A stretch of DNA of 64,000 nt, taken from contig CAVTFT010000016.1 of NCBI GenBank assembly GCA_963734085.1, positions 25,557-89,556 of the forward strand. The letters run 5' to 3'. Shown piece by piece: positions 30,533 to 39,157 of this stretch. The notes beneath the pieces were generated by a model. That model ran no database searches, was not told the origin of the DNA, and saw nothing but the letters and a program-made list of their open reading frames with translations. Source of the DNA: CAIWHR01 sp963734085. Its GTDB lineage: Bacteria > Pseudomonadota > Gammaproteobacteria > Burkholderiales > Casimicrobiaceae. The position numbers were made by a program, and so were the translations under genes. Numbering within the stretch: the stretch's first letter is position 1; each line of letters begins with the position of its first letter.

Positions 30533-31426
30533 ATGCAAGGGCGGGGCGCCGCCTGGCAGACTGCCGCCGCGGCGGCGATCGCGTCCGCCCGCCGCGACAT
30601 CGCGTTGCAAACGCCGCGCTGGACAGCGTGTGGCGGCAGCTCGCTCAACGATACATGGCGGTTCGACGCGGACGGCGCGCGCTATTTCGTCAAAGTCAAC
30701 GGCGTCGCGCGGCGGGCGATGCTCGACGCGGAAGCCGACGGTCTCGGCGCGCTGGCGCGGGCGGCCGCTGTGCGGGTGCCGACACCCGTTGCGTGCGGCG
30801 CGGCGGACGACGGCGCATTCCTCGTGCTCGAATGGCTCGACTTTGCCGGCGGGGGGCGCGATGCCGCGCTCGGTCGCGCGCTTGCCCAACTGCATCGCGT
30901 CACCGGACCCGAATTCGGCTGGCATCGCGACAACACGATCGGGACGACGCCGCAGCAGAATGCGACGGCCGACGACTGGGCGACGTTTTTTTGTGACCGG
31001 CGGATCGCGCCGCAGCTGGCGCTTGCTGTGGACCACGGTCACCGCGGGCGATTGCAGCGCGACGGCGAGCGACTCCTTGCCGCGATTCCGGGATTGCTCG
31101 CGGGACATGCGCCGCCGCCGTCGCTCGTCCACGGCGATCTGTGGTCGGGCAACGCGGCGCGGCTCGCAACGGGCGAGCCCGTGATCTTCGATCCAGCGGT
31201 CTATTACGGCGACCGCGAGGCCGATCTCGCGATGACCGAGCTCTTCGGCGGCTTCGGCGCCGATTTCCACGCCGCGTATCGCGAAGCCTGGCCGATCGAC
31301 GCCGGATACCCGATCCGCCGCACGCTCTACAATCTCTATCACGTGCTGAATCACCTGAACCTGTTCGGCGGTGGCTATCTCAGGCAGGCGGAAGCGATGA
31401 TTGGACTGCTGCTGGCCGAGGCTTAG
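30533..31426 (+). CDS. Fructosamine kinase family protein
   Basis: A 297-residue protein of the fructosamine-3-kinase family, which phosphorylates sugars attached to protein amines so that they fall off. It has GGSSLNDTWRFDADGARYFVK (the Gly-rich and Lys region, described in parts), the brace FLVLEWLDFAGGGRDAALGR, the catalytic loop LVHGDLWSGNAARL with HGDLW and Asn, and the metal motif VIFDPAVYYGDREADLAMTE. The start at 30533 is close to the VWA stop (5 bp), so it may be in the same operon. Confidence 0.92.
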   Translation: MQGRGAAWQTAAAAAIASARRDIALQTPRWTACGGSSLNDTWRFDADGARYFVKVNGVARRAMLDAEADGLGALARAAAVRVPTPVACGAADDGAFLVLEWLDFAGGGRDAALGRALAQLHRVTGPEFGWHRDNTIGTTPQQNATADDWATFFCDRRIAPQLALAVDHGHRGRLQRDGERLLAAIPGLLAGHAPPPSLVHGDLWSGNAARLATGEPVIFDPAVYYGDREADLAMTELFGGFGADFHAAYREAWPIDAGYPIRRTLYNLYHVLNHLNLFGGGYLRQAEAMIGLLLAEA

Positions 31427-31453
31427 CGCCTTGAAATCCTCCGGGGGACGACC

Positions 31454-31924
31454 ATGGAACGCATCACGATGTCGATCGACGAAAAGCTCGCCAAGGAATT
31501 CGATGCGCTGATCGCGAAGCGCGGGTACTCGAGCCGCTCGGAGGCGATGCGCGACCTCCTGCGCCGCGAGGTCGAGACGAATCGCGTCGCCTACGAGGCG
31601 CGCTCGCATTGCGTGGCGAACCTGTCGTACATCTACAACCACCACGAGCGCGAGCTCTCCGAGCGGCTGACCGAGGCGCAGCATGCGCACCACGATCTGG
31701 TCGTCTCGGCGATGCATGTCCATCTCGATCACGAGCACTGCCTCGAAAGCGTGATCCTCAACGGGCCGACCGCGGCGGTGCGCGCCTTTGCGAACGCCAT
31801 CCAGGCCGAGCGCGGCGTCCGGCACGGTCACGTCAACCTCGTGACGGTCGAGACGGGCGACGCGCACGCCGGCGCCGCCGCGCACCGCCACCGCGGCCAC
31901 ATGCACCTGATCCCCCGGTCATAG
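31454..31924 (+). CDS. nikR: Nickel-responsive ribbon-helix-helix repressor NikR
   Basis: A 156-residue regulator. The N-terminal ribbon-helix-helix (MERITMSIDEKLAKEFDALI, then GYSSRSEAMRDLLR) binds DNA. The ACT-like C-terminal domain keeps the high-affinity nickel ligands: HVHLDHEHC supplies His88, His90 and Cys96, with a fourth His (about 77) in EAQHAHHD. The His-rich tail HAGAAAHRHRGHMHLIP extends beyond the E. coli protein. It precedes a nickel permease, which is its likely target. Confidence 0.95.
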   Translation: MERITMSIDEKLAKEFDALIAKRGYSSRSEAMRDLLRREVETNRVAYEARSHCVANLSYIYNHHERELSERLTEAQHAHHDLVVSAMHVHLDHEHCLESVILNGPTAAVRAFANAIQAERGVRHGHVNLVTVETGDAHAGAAAHRHRGHMHLIPRS

Positions 31925-31943
31925 CGGCCTCCGCGTCGCGACT

Positions 31944-31957
31944 TTGACCCAGATCAT
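31944..31957. promoter_or_regulatory. FNR-like box upstream of the nickel permease
   Basis: TTGACCCAGATCAT differs from the FNR consensus TTGAT-N4-ATCAA at two of ten positions and keeps the spacing. It lies 77 bp upstream of the permease ATG. A link of nickel uptake to low oxygen would fit nickel hydrogenase use, but no hydrogenase gene is present here. Confidence 0.4.
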
Positions 31958-32033
31958 GTCGCGGCCCTTGCGGTCGCGTAGGAACTCGTGGCAGAGTCTG
32001 CCTACTGCGGCAAATCCCCGGATCGATTGCACG

Positions 32034-32855
32034 ATGGATCAACTTCCCGCCACCTGGGCAGCGCTCTGCACGCTCGCCTTCGTTCTCGGCATCCGCCACG
32101 GCTTCGACGCCGACCACCTGGCGACGATCGACGGCCTGACGCGCTATAACGCACGCGAGAATCCAGGTCTCTCGAAGACGGCGGGCGCGCTGTTCTCGCT
32201 CGGTCACGGGATCGTCGTCGTCTTCGTCGCGCTCGTCGCGGGCTCGCTGGCATCGGGTTGGCAGACGCCGGGCTGGCTCGAAATGACCGGCGCGTCCGTC
32301 TCGGTCGTTTTTCTCTTCGGTCTCGCCGTCCTCAACGTGCGCGCCGTGCTCGTCGCCGATCCGCGCTCGGTTGTCGCGCCTGCCGGGCTCCGCGCGCGTC
32401 TCCTCGGACGCTTTCTCAACATCCGGCGCGCATGGGCCGTCACCGCCGTGGGCATGCTGTTCGCGCTGTCGTTCGACACGGTGTCGCAGGCAGCGCTGTT
32501 CGCGCTTGCCGCGGGGCGGTTCGGCGGGCTTTCGCACGCGCTGTTTGTCGCCGGGCTCTTCGTGCTGGGAATGCTCACCGTCGACGGCGCGAACGGACTC
32601 TGGATCAACCGGCTGATCCGGCAGGCGGACCGCACAGCCGTGATCGCTTCACGCGTGATGGCGTTGACGGTGGCGGGCATCAGCCTCTCGGTCGGTGTCC
32701 TGACCGTGGCGAAGATCATCGTCCCCGCAGTCGACGCGTGGACCGAAGGACGCGAGCTCTGGTTCGGCGCAGGTGTGGTGGCCGTAGTGCTGACGGCATT
32801 CGTGAGCGCGATGCTCGCGGCCCGTCGCCGCGCGCTCGTATCCGTCCGCGCCTGA
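32034..32855 (+). CDS. Nickel permease (NiCoT family)
   Basis: A 273-residue secondary transporter of the nickel/cobalt family. The signature in helix II is RHGFDADHLATIDGLTRY, containing the essential HX4DH motif (His22-His28), followed by FSLGHGIVVVFVALVAGSLA, a second family motif. FALSFDTVSQAALFAL is the LGFDTATE-like third signature. It has about seven to eight hydrophobic segments. It is 109 bp after nikR on the same strand. Confidence 0.9.
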   Translation: MDQLPATWAALCTLAFVLGIRHGFDADHLATIDGLTRYNARENPGLSKTAGALFSLGHGIVVVFVALVAGSLASGWQTPGWLEMTGASVSVVFLFGLAVLNVRAVLVADPRSVVAPAGLRARLLGRFLNIRRAWAVTAVGMLFALSFDTVSQAALFALAAGRFGGLSHALFVAGLFVLGMLTVDGANGLWINRLIRQADRTAVIASRVMALTVAGISLSVGVLTVAKIIVPAVDAWTEGRELWFGAGVVAVVLTAFVSAMLAARRRALVSVRA

Positions 32856-32880
32856 CGCAACGAACGGGATTCGTCCGCCG

Positions 32881-34881
32881 TCAGTGGCCGTGTTCCTCCG
32901 GCGCGGGGGGCCGCGGGGGCTCTTGGCGAAGCCTGTGCACACCGGCGACGATTTCGCTGCTGCGATTCGCGCCCGCATTTGATCCCAGCCAGCGCGCCCG
33001 CAAGTAGCCGCTGCGATCAATGAGCCACTCGACGTGACGTGACGGGGATCGCGTAGCCTCGCCCGCACCGGAACACGCGAACATCGCGTACGCGGCCGGC
33101 ACGTCGGGGCCGACGACGGCTTGTGCGGGCATGCCCGACACGGCGGGGTCGGCCGCCGCCGCCTCGACACCTGTCGAGACCACGACAACGCGAATCCCGG
33201 CGCCTTCGAGCTCGCGCCGCCCGGCTTCGATCGCGCGCAGTCGGGGCAGCGATTCGGGCATCGATGCGAACACCAGCAGCACTTCGCGCCCGCGCAGTTG
33301 CTTCAGCGTCTCCTGCGCATGGGGCGCGTCTTCGAACGTGAAGTCCGGTGCCGCGACGGGAACAAAGGGCAGGATATCGCCTGTCAGCGCGCACGTGGTA
33401 TCGGCCTCCGACAGCGTGCGCAGGTACTGAACCAGCGCCCAGATCTCAGCATCGTCGAGCTGCGGCGAAAACGCCGGCATCGGCGTGTCGGGAATGCCGT
33501 GGGCGATCCGCCAGAAGAGTTCGCCCGCGCGGTGGTGCGCCTCGTGCAGGACGAGGTCGGCCGGCTTGATCGCGAGCCTTGCGGCCAAAGGTCCGTCGCC
33601 GCGACCGCGCAGGCCATGGCACAGCGCGCAGTCGGCGGCATAGGTGAGGGCACCAGCGGCGGTCGCCGTGGTCGCGTACTTGACGGGCGACGGCGCATAG
33701 GTCGTCGGATACGCGGGTACCGTCAACAGCGAAGCGGCCAGGAGCGCGACGATGGTCGCGGCTCCGCACGCGATCGCGAGCTGCGGCGCCGTCCGTTGCC
33801 TCCGCCGCCGCAGGTACGCGACGGCGATCACGCCGAGCATGACTATGCAGGTACCGAGCGTCCAGCGCACCGCCGGCGACGATTCGGCGGGTTCCAGGCT
33901 CAGCGTAAACGCGAAGGGCCACACCGGAGACTGGTGAGCGGCCGGCACCGCGACTCCCAATGCACCGACGATCGCCACGACCCCGACGCCCGCCACCGTT
34001 TCGAGGGCCGCGTTGCGGGCAAGCATTCGCAGTGCCGAAACATCGCCGGTGTCGACACGTGGAGTAAGACGCTGGCGATTGATCGCGGCGAGCGCCGCCA
34101 TCATCGCGAACAGCGCAATCTTGGCAAGCAGAAGCCAGCCGTACGGCGTGCCGACGAGCGCGGGCACGCTGCCGACCAGGAACCACGCGTTGGCAACCCC
34201 CGAAACCAGCAGCGCGCCGACGGACGCGACGCCGAGCGTCGAGAACCTTCGCGCCGCACGTGCAGCAACTCCGACTGCGACCGCGTTCGATGTGCGCAAC
34301 GCGATGCCGAGGAGCACGGCGAGACCCGGAAGCGCGCCGAGCCACGCGCCCGCGGCGACCAGGTGCGCGAGGTCGACGGCAATCCGGACGTAACGTTCCG
34401 GGCCGCGCTCCGCGGCGAGGTGTCCAACGAGCGCCAGCGATGCGAGCAAGCCCGCGGCGACACCAAGCGCAACCCATGTCCGGGTTCGCTGCGGTGGCTC
34501 GCGCGTCATCGAGCCACCTGCAACGAGCAGCATGCCGAGCGCGACGATCAGGACAAAACGTGCGATCCAGACGCGACCGAACACGGTCCCCGTCAGGACC
34601 AGCCCAAGCGTATCGCCGCCAGTCGCTTCTGCGATCGGCCGGCGGCTTATCAGCGCGGCTTCGACGATGAGCCACACGAGACCGGAAAGGAGGGCCACGC
34701 CCAATGCCCACCATGCCGCGATGCGCAGAAATCGCCCGACGCGTTCGCGAATAGCGGTCGCGACGGGTTCGCCTGCGCGCGTCGCCGGATCCACCACCGC
34801 CAGCGCGAGCACAAACCCGCCGAACAGCAACAGCGCGGCGCCGAAATTGAGCGCACGCGACAGGACGAGAAGCGCGTTCAT
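32881..34881 (-). CDS. CopD-cytochrome c-thioredoxin-like fusion protein
   Basis: A 666-residue membrane protein that combines three parts. Residues 1 to about 385 are a CopD-like set of hydrophobic helices (YVRIAVDLAHLVAAGAWLGA is the CopD motif). A cytochrome c domain follows, with CALCH at 418-422 and a methionine candidate in GIPDTPMPAFSP. The C-terminal part after about residue 490 resembles a thioredoxin/SCO-like fold (REVLLVFASMPESLPRLRAI, then HVEWLIDRSGYLRARWLG), but no CxxC is seen there. It follows copC in a copper group. The expected job is copper import or delivery coupled to electron transfer, which is an inference. Confidence 0.85.
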   Translation of the reverse strand: MNALLVLSRALNFGAALLLFGGFVLALAVVDPATRAGEPVATAIRERVGRFLRIAAWWALGVALLSGLVWLIVEAALISRRPIAEATGGDTLGLVLTGTVFGRVWIARFVLIVALGMLLVAGGSMTREPPQRTRTWVALGVAAGLLASLALVGHLAAERGPERYVRIAVDLAHLVAAGAWLGALPGLAVLLGIALRTSNAVAVGVAARAARRFSTLGVASVGALLVSGVANAWFLVGSVPALVGTPYGWLLLAKIALFAMMAALAAINRQRLTPRVDTGDVSALRMLARNAALETVAGVGVVAIVGALGVAVPAAHQSPVWPFAFTLSLEPAESSPAVRWTLGTCIVMLGVIAVAYLRRRRQRTAPQLAIACGAATIVALLAASLLTVPAYPTTYAPSPVKYATTATAAGALTYAADCALCHGLRGRGDGPLAARLAIKPADLVLHEAHHRAGELFWRIAHGIPDTPMPAFSPQLDDAEIWALVQYLRTLSEADTTCALTGDILPFVPVAAPDFTFEDAPHAQETLKQLRGREVLLVFASMPESLPRLRAIEAGRRELEGAGIRVVVVSTGVEAAAADPAVSGMPAQAVVGPDVPAAYAMFACSGAGEATRSPSRHVEWLIDRSGYLRARWLGSNAGANRSSEIVAGVHRLRQEPPRPPAPEEHGH

Positions 34882-34939
34882 CGCAATCGACGTCGGAGCC
34901 GTGCTCCGGCACGCGCCGCGGCGTCCGGCAGATCGCGGC

Positions 34940-35305
34940 TCACGGCGCGATCACGAACGTGAAGTCGCCTTCCGTGACGTGCGTGTCGACGGACAGCACG
35001 CGCCATTCGACCCGATAGCGGCCGGGCGCAAGCACCGGCAGCGACACCTGCAACGCCGTGGCGTCGCGTGGATCGACCTTCACATCGCCTTTGTCCCGCC
35101 GTTGATTCGCCTGGTCGAGCACGCGAACGGTGCTGAATGCGGGCTCGAGCTCCTCGGTGAACCACAGTTCGACGCGGGCGGGCGGCCCGTGAATCGTGCT
35201 CCCGACCGCCGGCGTCGCGTGGTCGAGGAAGGCATGCGCGTATACCGGCGACGGGACGCCGGCCGCCCAAACAGCCGCCCAGGTCAGGAGCCGGAGGAGC
35301 TTCAT
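34940..35305 (-). CDS. copC: Periplasmic copper-binding protein CopC
   Basis: A 121-residue protein with a signal peptide (cleavage after Ala23 in SPVYA). The mature protein starts with His24 in HAFLDHATPAVGS, which with the later Asp and His of SVDTHVTEGDF forms the Cu(II) site of CopC. The middle VELWFTEELEPAFSTVRVLD is the conserved beta-sandwich core. The Met-rich Cu(I) site of plasmid CopC is absent, as in many chromosomal forms. It is 58 bp upstream of the CopD fusion gene. Confidence 0.92.
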   Translation of the reverse strand: MKLLRLLTWAAVWAAGVPSPVYAHAFLDHATPAVGSTIHGPPARVELWFTEELEPAFSTVRVLDQANQRRDKGDVKVDPRDATALQVSLPVLAPGRYRVEWRVLSVDTHVTEGDFTFVIAP

Positions 35306-35306
35306 T

Positions 35307-36362
35307 TCAATTGCGAAAGATTGGCTGGCCGATCGTCGATGGAAACAGATCGTCGAGAAAGAAATGCAGCTGCACGACCCAGCCGACCTGGCTGCCCGTC
35401 GCCTTGTTGACGGGAATCTGCGCCTCCGCCGCGATCTGCAAATAGCGGCCGGCCCAGATGATGCCCGGGTTCACCGTTCCCGTGGTTCCGCTGGCGCCAC
35501 GATTGAGCGCCGTCGTCATCGGGAATTCGACCACCGGAATGAGCTGGTTGAATACGGGACTCCATCCGGTGCCCTCGACGTTGGCATTGAGGTAAGGCAG
35601 GCTGTATTCGAGCGCGAAGCCCCACTGCAGCGTGTTGGGATTCTGCTCGACGACTACGTCGCCGTCGTCGTTCACGGTGCTCGTGCTCGTGCGCGAAGGG
35701 ATGCCGATGCCGACGGTGCCGGTGACGGCGAGCGGCCGGAGATACTTCATGTCATCGGGGAGGTCGCCGAAGCCTTTGCCGAACAGCAGCGTCGGCGTGA
35801 ACGTGCTGAACGACTCGGCGCCGACCCGTTTCGATCCGGAATTGCCGATGTCCCAGTCGAGCCCCACGGATACGATCGATTCGTGCGGATCGTTCTGGTA
35901 GAGCTTGTACTTGAAGCCAAGCGACAGGTTGTCCCATCCGCGCTGGGTCTCGCCCTGATCCGGACGCAGCTGCAGATAGCTCGCGCCGAATTCGATGCCG
36001 AAGTTCTCGGTGATTCGCTTGGACACGTCAACAGAAAATGCGGTTTCGCGCGTTGCCGGCTCGTCGCCGCTGGCCGGCGTCTTGAAATAGGAGATCGTCG
36101 GCAACGACAGCTCGTCGGCGACGAACGGATCGTCGGTAACGAGTGTCGCAGGAAAGAACCGCTTGCCGACGAATCCGTGCGCCGCAGCAGTATCGGCTGC
36201 GAAGAGGCAAGCGACGAAGGCGAGTACCTGTACCCACGGAACGGTCGCGCCGCTGACGCTCCAATCGCCGCTTCGCCTTCTTCGCGAGCGCGATGCGGGA
36301 GCGATCGTTCGTGGCGACTCCGCGCGAGGCGGCCATGCAGTTGCGATTGACGAGATGATCAT
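35307..36362 (-). CDS. Putative outer-membrane/periplasmic beta-barrel protein of the copper group
   Basis: A protein of about 351 residues (start uncertain). After a hydrophobic segment VQVLAFVACLFAADTAAAHG that looks like the end of a signal peptide, it consists of alternating beta-type stretches (ISYFKTPASGDEPATRETAF, NLSLGFKYKLYQNDPHESIV, QWGFALEYSLPYLNANVEG) and ends in QIPVNKATGSQVGWVVQLHF, consistent with a barrel. I chose the ATG at 36362, but the stretch before the hydrophobic segment is unusually basic (SRSRRRRSG) and long, so the true start may be different. It is 1 bp upstream of copC, so it belongs to the same operon. I do not recognise a named family. Confidence 0.65.
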   Translation of the reverse strand: MIISSIATAWPPRAESPRTIAPASRSRRRRSGDWSVSGATVPWVQVLAFVACLFAADTAAAHGFVGKRFFPATLVTDDPFVADELSLPTISYFKTPASGDEPATRETAFSVDVSKRITENFGIEFGASYLQLRPDQGETQRGWDNLSLGFKYKLYQNDPHESIVSVGLDWDIGNSGSKRVGAESFSTFTPTLLFGKGFGDLPDDMKYLRPLAVTGTVGIGIPSRTSTSTVNDDGDVVVEQNPNTLQWGFALEYSLPYLNANVEGTGWSPVFNQLIPVVEFPMTTALNRGASGTTGTVNPGIIWAGRYLQIAAEAQIPVNKATGSQVGWVVQLHFFLDDLFPSTIGQPIFRN

Positions 36363-36490
36363 GCAACCCCCGGTCGTTCGAGCCCAGCACGACGGCTGCC
36401 CCACCGGGTGGCGCAGTTGCGAGCGTGCGTGGACAATTGATCGTCGCGCGATCGGGCGGATGCGTCGACACGCGCGAGGTGGCGGACTGG

Positions 36491-36886
36491 CTAGCCCGTG
36501 GCGACGGGAGGGGCGCGGATCGGTGGGGTTGGTATGACGCAGACAACGGGCGGCGATGGCGCGAAAGGGATCGGATCAGTCGGCGCCGCGCCCAGCGCCG
36601 GTACCGTAGGCGCCGCCAGATCGGGAAGAATGCAGCGCGCGAGGTACTTGAGGACCTGGCAGTCGAAGCAGTCGTGATCTTCGGGGTGGAGCGGGCTGCC
36701 GGGAATGTCGGCGGCCGTCGAGCCATGTCCGGCATCCTCGTCCTCGTAAACGTCGGGCGAGTCGCCGTCGTGTCCCGCATGATGATGCGCAGCGTGCGCA
36801 AAACCCGACACCGCCCACGGCAGCGGTGCGAGCGCGTACCACGAAAACGCGACCAGCAGCAGGCGCGCTGCCCGCCTGTATATCAT
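36491..36886 (-). CDS. Small His-rich exported protein (DUF2946-like)
   Basis: A 131-residue protein with a signal-anchor or signal peptide (MIYRRAARLLLVAFSWYALA) followed by a His/Asp-rich stretch (HAAHHHAGHDGDSPDVYEDE) and DHDCFDCQVLKYLARC, the Cys motif of DUF2946-type proteins. A Pro-rich tail follows. This composition points to metal binding in the periplasm, and it is upstream of the copper genes. Function is inferred only from composition and position. Confidence 0.65.
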   Translation of the reverse strand: MIYRRAARLLLVAFSWYALAPLPWAVSGFAHAAHHHAGHDGDSPDVYEDEDAGHGSTAADIPGSPLHPEDHDCFDCQVLKYLARCILPDLAAPTVPALGAAPTDPIPFAPSPPVVCVIPTPPIRAPPVATG

Positions 36887-37005
36887 TGACGCGTCAGGAC
36901 TCAAGCGATATAGCCATTCTCGGATGGAGGATGTCCGTGCCGGGCCGGAGGAGCTTGGGGATCGCTGTTGCGACAGTGAACCCTTGGCATGAAAGGATAT
37001 TCCAG

Positions 37006-39132
37006 ATGCGCGCGGCTTGTCTGGTAATTGCGATTGCGGGCGCCATTTTCATGTGCTCGACAGGGGCTGCCGCCGGTGCCGATGCGGGATCGGCCGCTGC
37101 GGATGATCCGTTCGCCTGGCTCGAGCAGGTCGACGGAGTGCGGGCGATGGAATGGGTGAGGGCCGAGAACGCCAAGACGGCCGCGGTACTGGACAAGGAC
37201 CCTCGGTATCCGGGTCTCTTCAAGGAAGCGCTCGCCATCGCGGAGGCCAAGGACAGGATTCCGGAACCCTCGATCATCGGCGGACAGATTCTCAACTTCT
37301 GGCAGGACGCCGACCACGTCCGCGGAATCTGGCGCCGGACGACCAGCGCGAACTATCGGAAGTCGGCGCCGTCGTGGACGACCGTCTTGGACTTGGATTC
37401 GCTTTCGAAGGAGGAGAAAGCCAACTGGTTCTGGTCCGGCGCGGATTGCGAGGAGCCGGCGGAACGCGACTGCATGATCGGATTGTCGGACGGCGGCGAG
37501 GACGCGGTGACGCTGCGCGAGTTCGACCTGCGATCGTCGCGCTTCGTCAAAGACGGCTTTTCGCTGCCCCGCGGCAAGCAAGACTCGGCCTGGCAGGACG
37601 GCCGGACGCTGCTGGTCGCGCGCGAATGGGCCCCCGGCGAGCTCACCAGCTCCGGCTATCCGTTTGTCGTGAAGCGCATCACGCGCGGGCAATCGCTGTC
37701 GGCTGCGGTCGAGGTGTTCCGCGGCACGAAGACCGACGTCGGGGTGAGCCCGGTGACGTTGAATGACGGCGCCGGGCATCGCGCCGTCATCATCCGGCGT
37801 TCGATCTCTTTCTTCGAGGCGAGCTACTTCCTCGTCGGACCAAAGGGTACAGCGAAGCTGGCGCTGCCGTCGAAGGTTCGCATCCAGGCACTCGTCGCCG
37901 GCAAGCTCATTGTGAGCCTCCGGGAGGACTGGGCAACTGCGGATGGCACGACCTACCCGCAGGGATCTCTCGTGGCGATCGATCTCGCTGCGGCGATCGC
38001 AACACCGGACCACTTGCGGCCGGTGCTGATCTATGCGCCGGGACCGCGCGAAGCGTTGGCGCAGGTGGCCGCGACCCGCGACCGGCTGCTGGTCGTCGTG
38101 CTCGACAACGTCAAAGGACGCGCCTATGTGTATACGCCTGACGCACTGGGCAACTGGTCGCGCCGTCGGCTCGCACTGCCCGACAATGCCTCCGTGCACA
38201 TTGTCGATGCGGATCTCCACAGCGACCGCGCCTTCGTGAGCGTCACAGGATTCCTGACCCCCTCGAGCCTGTGGCTCGCCGACGTCGGGACCGGCGCGCT
38301 CGCAATCGTCAAGACGCTGCCGGCGAGGTTCGACGCATCCCATGACGTGGTCGAGCAGTTCGAGGCCACGTCCAGCGACGGGACCCGCGTACCGTACTTC
38401 ATCGTCCACCCGATGAACATGAAGCTCGATGGCAGCACGCCGACGATCCTCACCGCTTATGGCGGCTTTCTCGTCTCCGAAACACCCTATTACGCGCCTG
38501 CAACCGGCAAATTGTGGCTGGAGAGGGGCGGCGCCTTCGTGCTTGCGAATATACGCGGCGGAGGCGAGTTCGGCCCGGCGTGGCACGAAGCCGGACTCAA
38601 GACGCATCGCCAACGCGTCTTCGACGACTTCACCGCGGTGGCGAAGGACCTGATCGCGCGCGGAATCACGAGCCCGGCTCGCCTCGGAATCATGGGAGGC
38701 TCCAACGGCGGACTGTTGATGGGAGTGCAGTTCATCCAGCATCCCGAGCTTTGGGGCGCGGTCGACATGCAGGTGCCGCTGCTCGACATGCTGGGCTACG
38801 AGCACATCGCCGCCGGCAGCTCCTGGGTGGGCGAGTACGGGACCGTCTCGAATCCCGATGAGCGGGCGTTCCTCGCGTCCATATCGCCCTACAACAACAT
38901 CCAGCCCGGCGTTAAGTATCCCGAGGCATTGATCTGGACGACGACGAAAGACGATCGAGTCGGGCCCCAGCACGCACGCAAATTCGCCGCCAGGCTGGCG
39001 GCGATGGAGGTGCCCTACCTCTTCTACGAGGTCATCGAGGGCGGACACGGCTCCGGAGCGACGCTCGCCGAAAAAGCCGCGATGACGGCGCGCGAATTCA
39101 CCTACTTCGCGCGCAAGCTGTCACTGCAGTGA
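37006..39132 (+). CDS. Exported prolyl oligopeptidase family serine peptidase
   Basis: A 708-residue S9 family peptidase with a signal peptide (MRAACLVIAIAGAIFMCSTG). Residues 30 to about 430 form the beta-propeller and the rest the alpha/beta hydrolase domain. The nucleophile is Ser566 in GIMGGSNGGLLMG, the Asp is in TTTKDDRVGP (649/650) and the His is His681 in EGGHGSG. TSSDGTRVPYFIVHP marks the start of the catalytic domain. It should cleave short peptides after proline in the periplasm. I start at 37006 because it gives the signal peptide. It diverges from the small His-rich gene and converges on the next gene. Confidence 0.92.
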   Translation: MRAACLVIAIAGAIFMCSTGAAAGADAGSAAADDPFAWLEQVDGVRAMEWVRAENAKTAAVLDKDPRYPGLFKEALAIAEAKDRIPEPSIIGGQILNFWQDADHVRGIWRRTTSANYRKSAPSWTTVLDLDSLSKEEKANWFWSGADCEEPAERDCMIGLSDGGEDAVTLREFDLRSSRFVKDGFSLPRGKQDSAWQDGRTLLVAREWAPGELTSSGYPFVVKRITRGQSLSAAVEVFRGTKTDVGVSPVTLNDGAGHRAVIIRRSISFFEASYFLVGPKGTAKLALPSKVRIQALVAGKLIVSLREDWATADGTTYPQGSLVAIDLAAAIATPDHLRPVLIYAPGPREALAQVAATRDRLLVVVLDNVKGRAYVYTPDALGNWSRRRLALPDNASVHIVDADLHSDRAFVSVTGFLTPSSLWLADVGTGALAIVKTLPARFDASHDVVEQFEATSSDGTRVPYFIVHPMNMKLDGSTPTILTAYGGFLVSETPYYAPATGKLWLERGGAFVLANIRGGGEFGPAWHEAGLKTHRQRVFDDFTAVAKDLIARGITSPARLGIMGGSNGGLLMGVQFIQHPELWGAVDMQVPLLDMLGYEHIAAGSSWVGEYGTVSNPDERAFLASISPYNNIQPGVKYPEALIWTTTKDDRVGPQHARKFAARLAAMEVPYLFYEVIEGGHGSGATLAEKAAMTAREFTYFARKLSLQ

Positions 39133-39157
39133 GATGGACCGGCATTGCGGTCGCCGC

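Noticed and set aside
31925..32033. Possible cobalamin or NiCo riboswitch before the nickel permease
   Set aside because: Only a short AAATCCCC-like fragment is shared; the conserved cores are absent and the region is too short.
36826..37005. In-frame extension of the prolyl oligopeptidase upstream of 37006
   Set aside because: The extension has no protein-like features and would bury the signal peptide; the ATG at 37006 gives a normal export signal.
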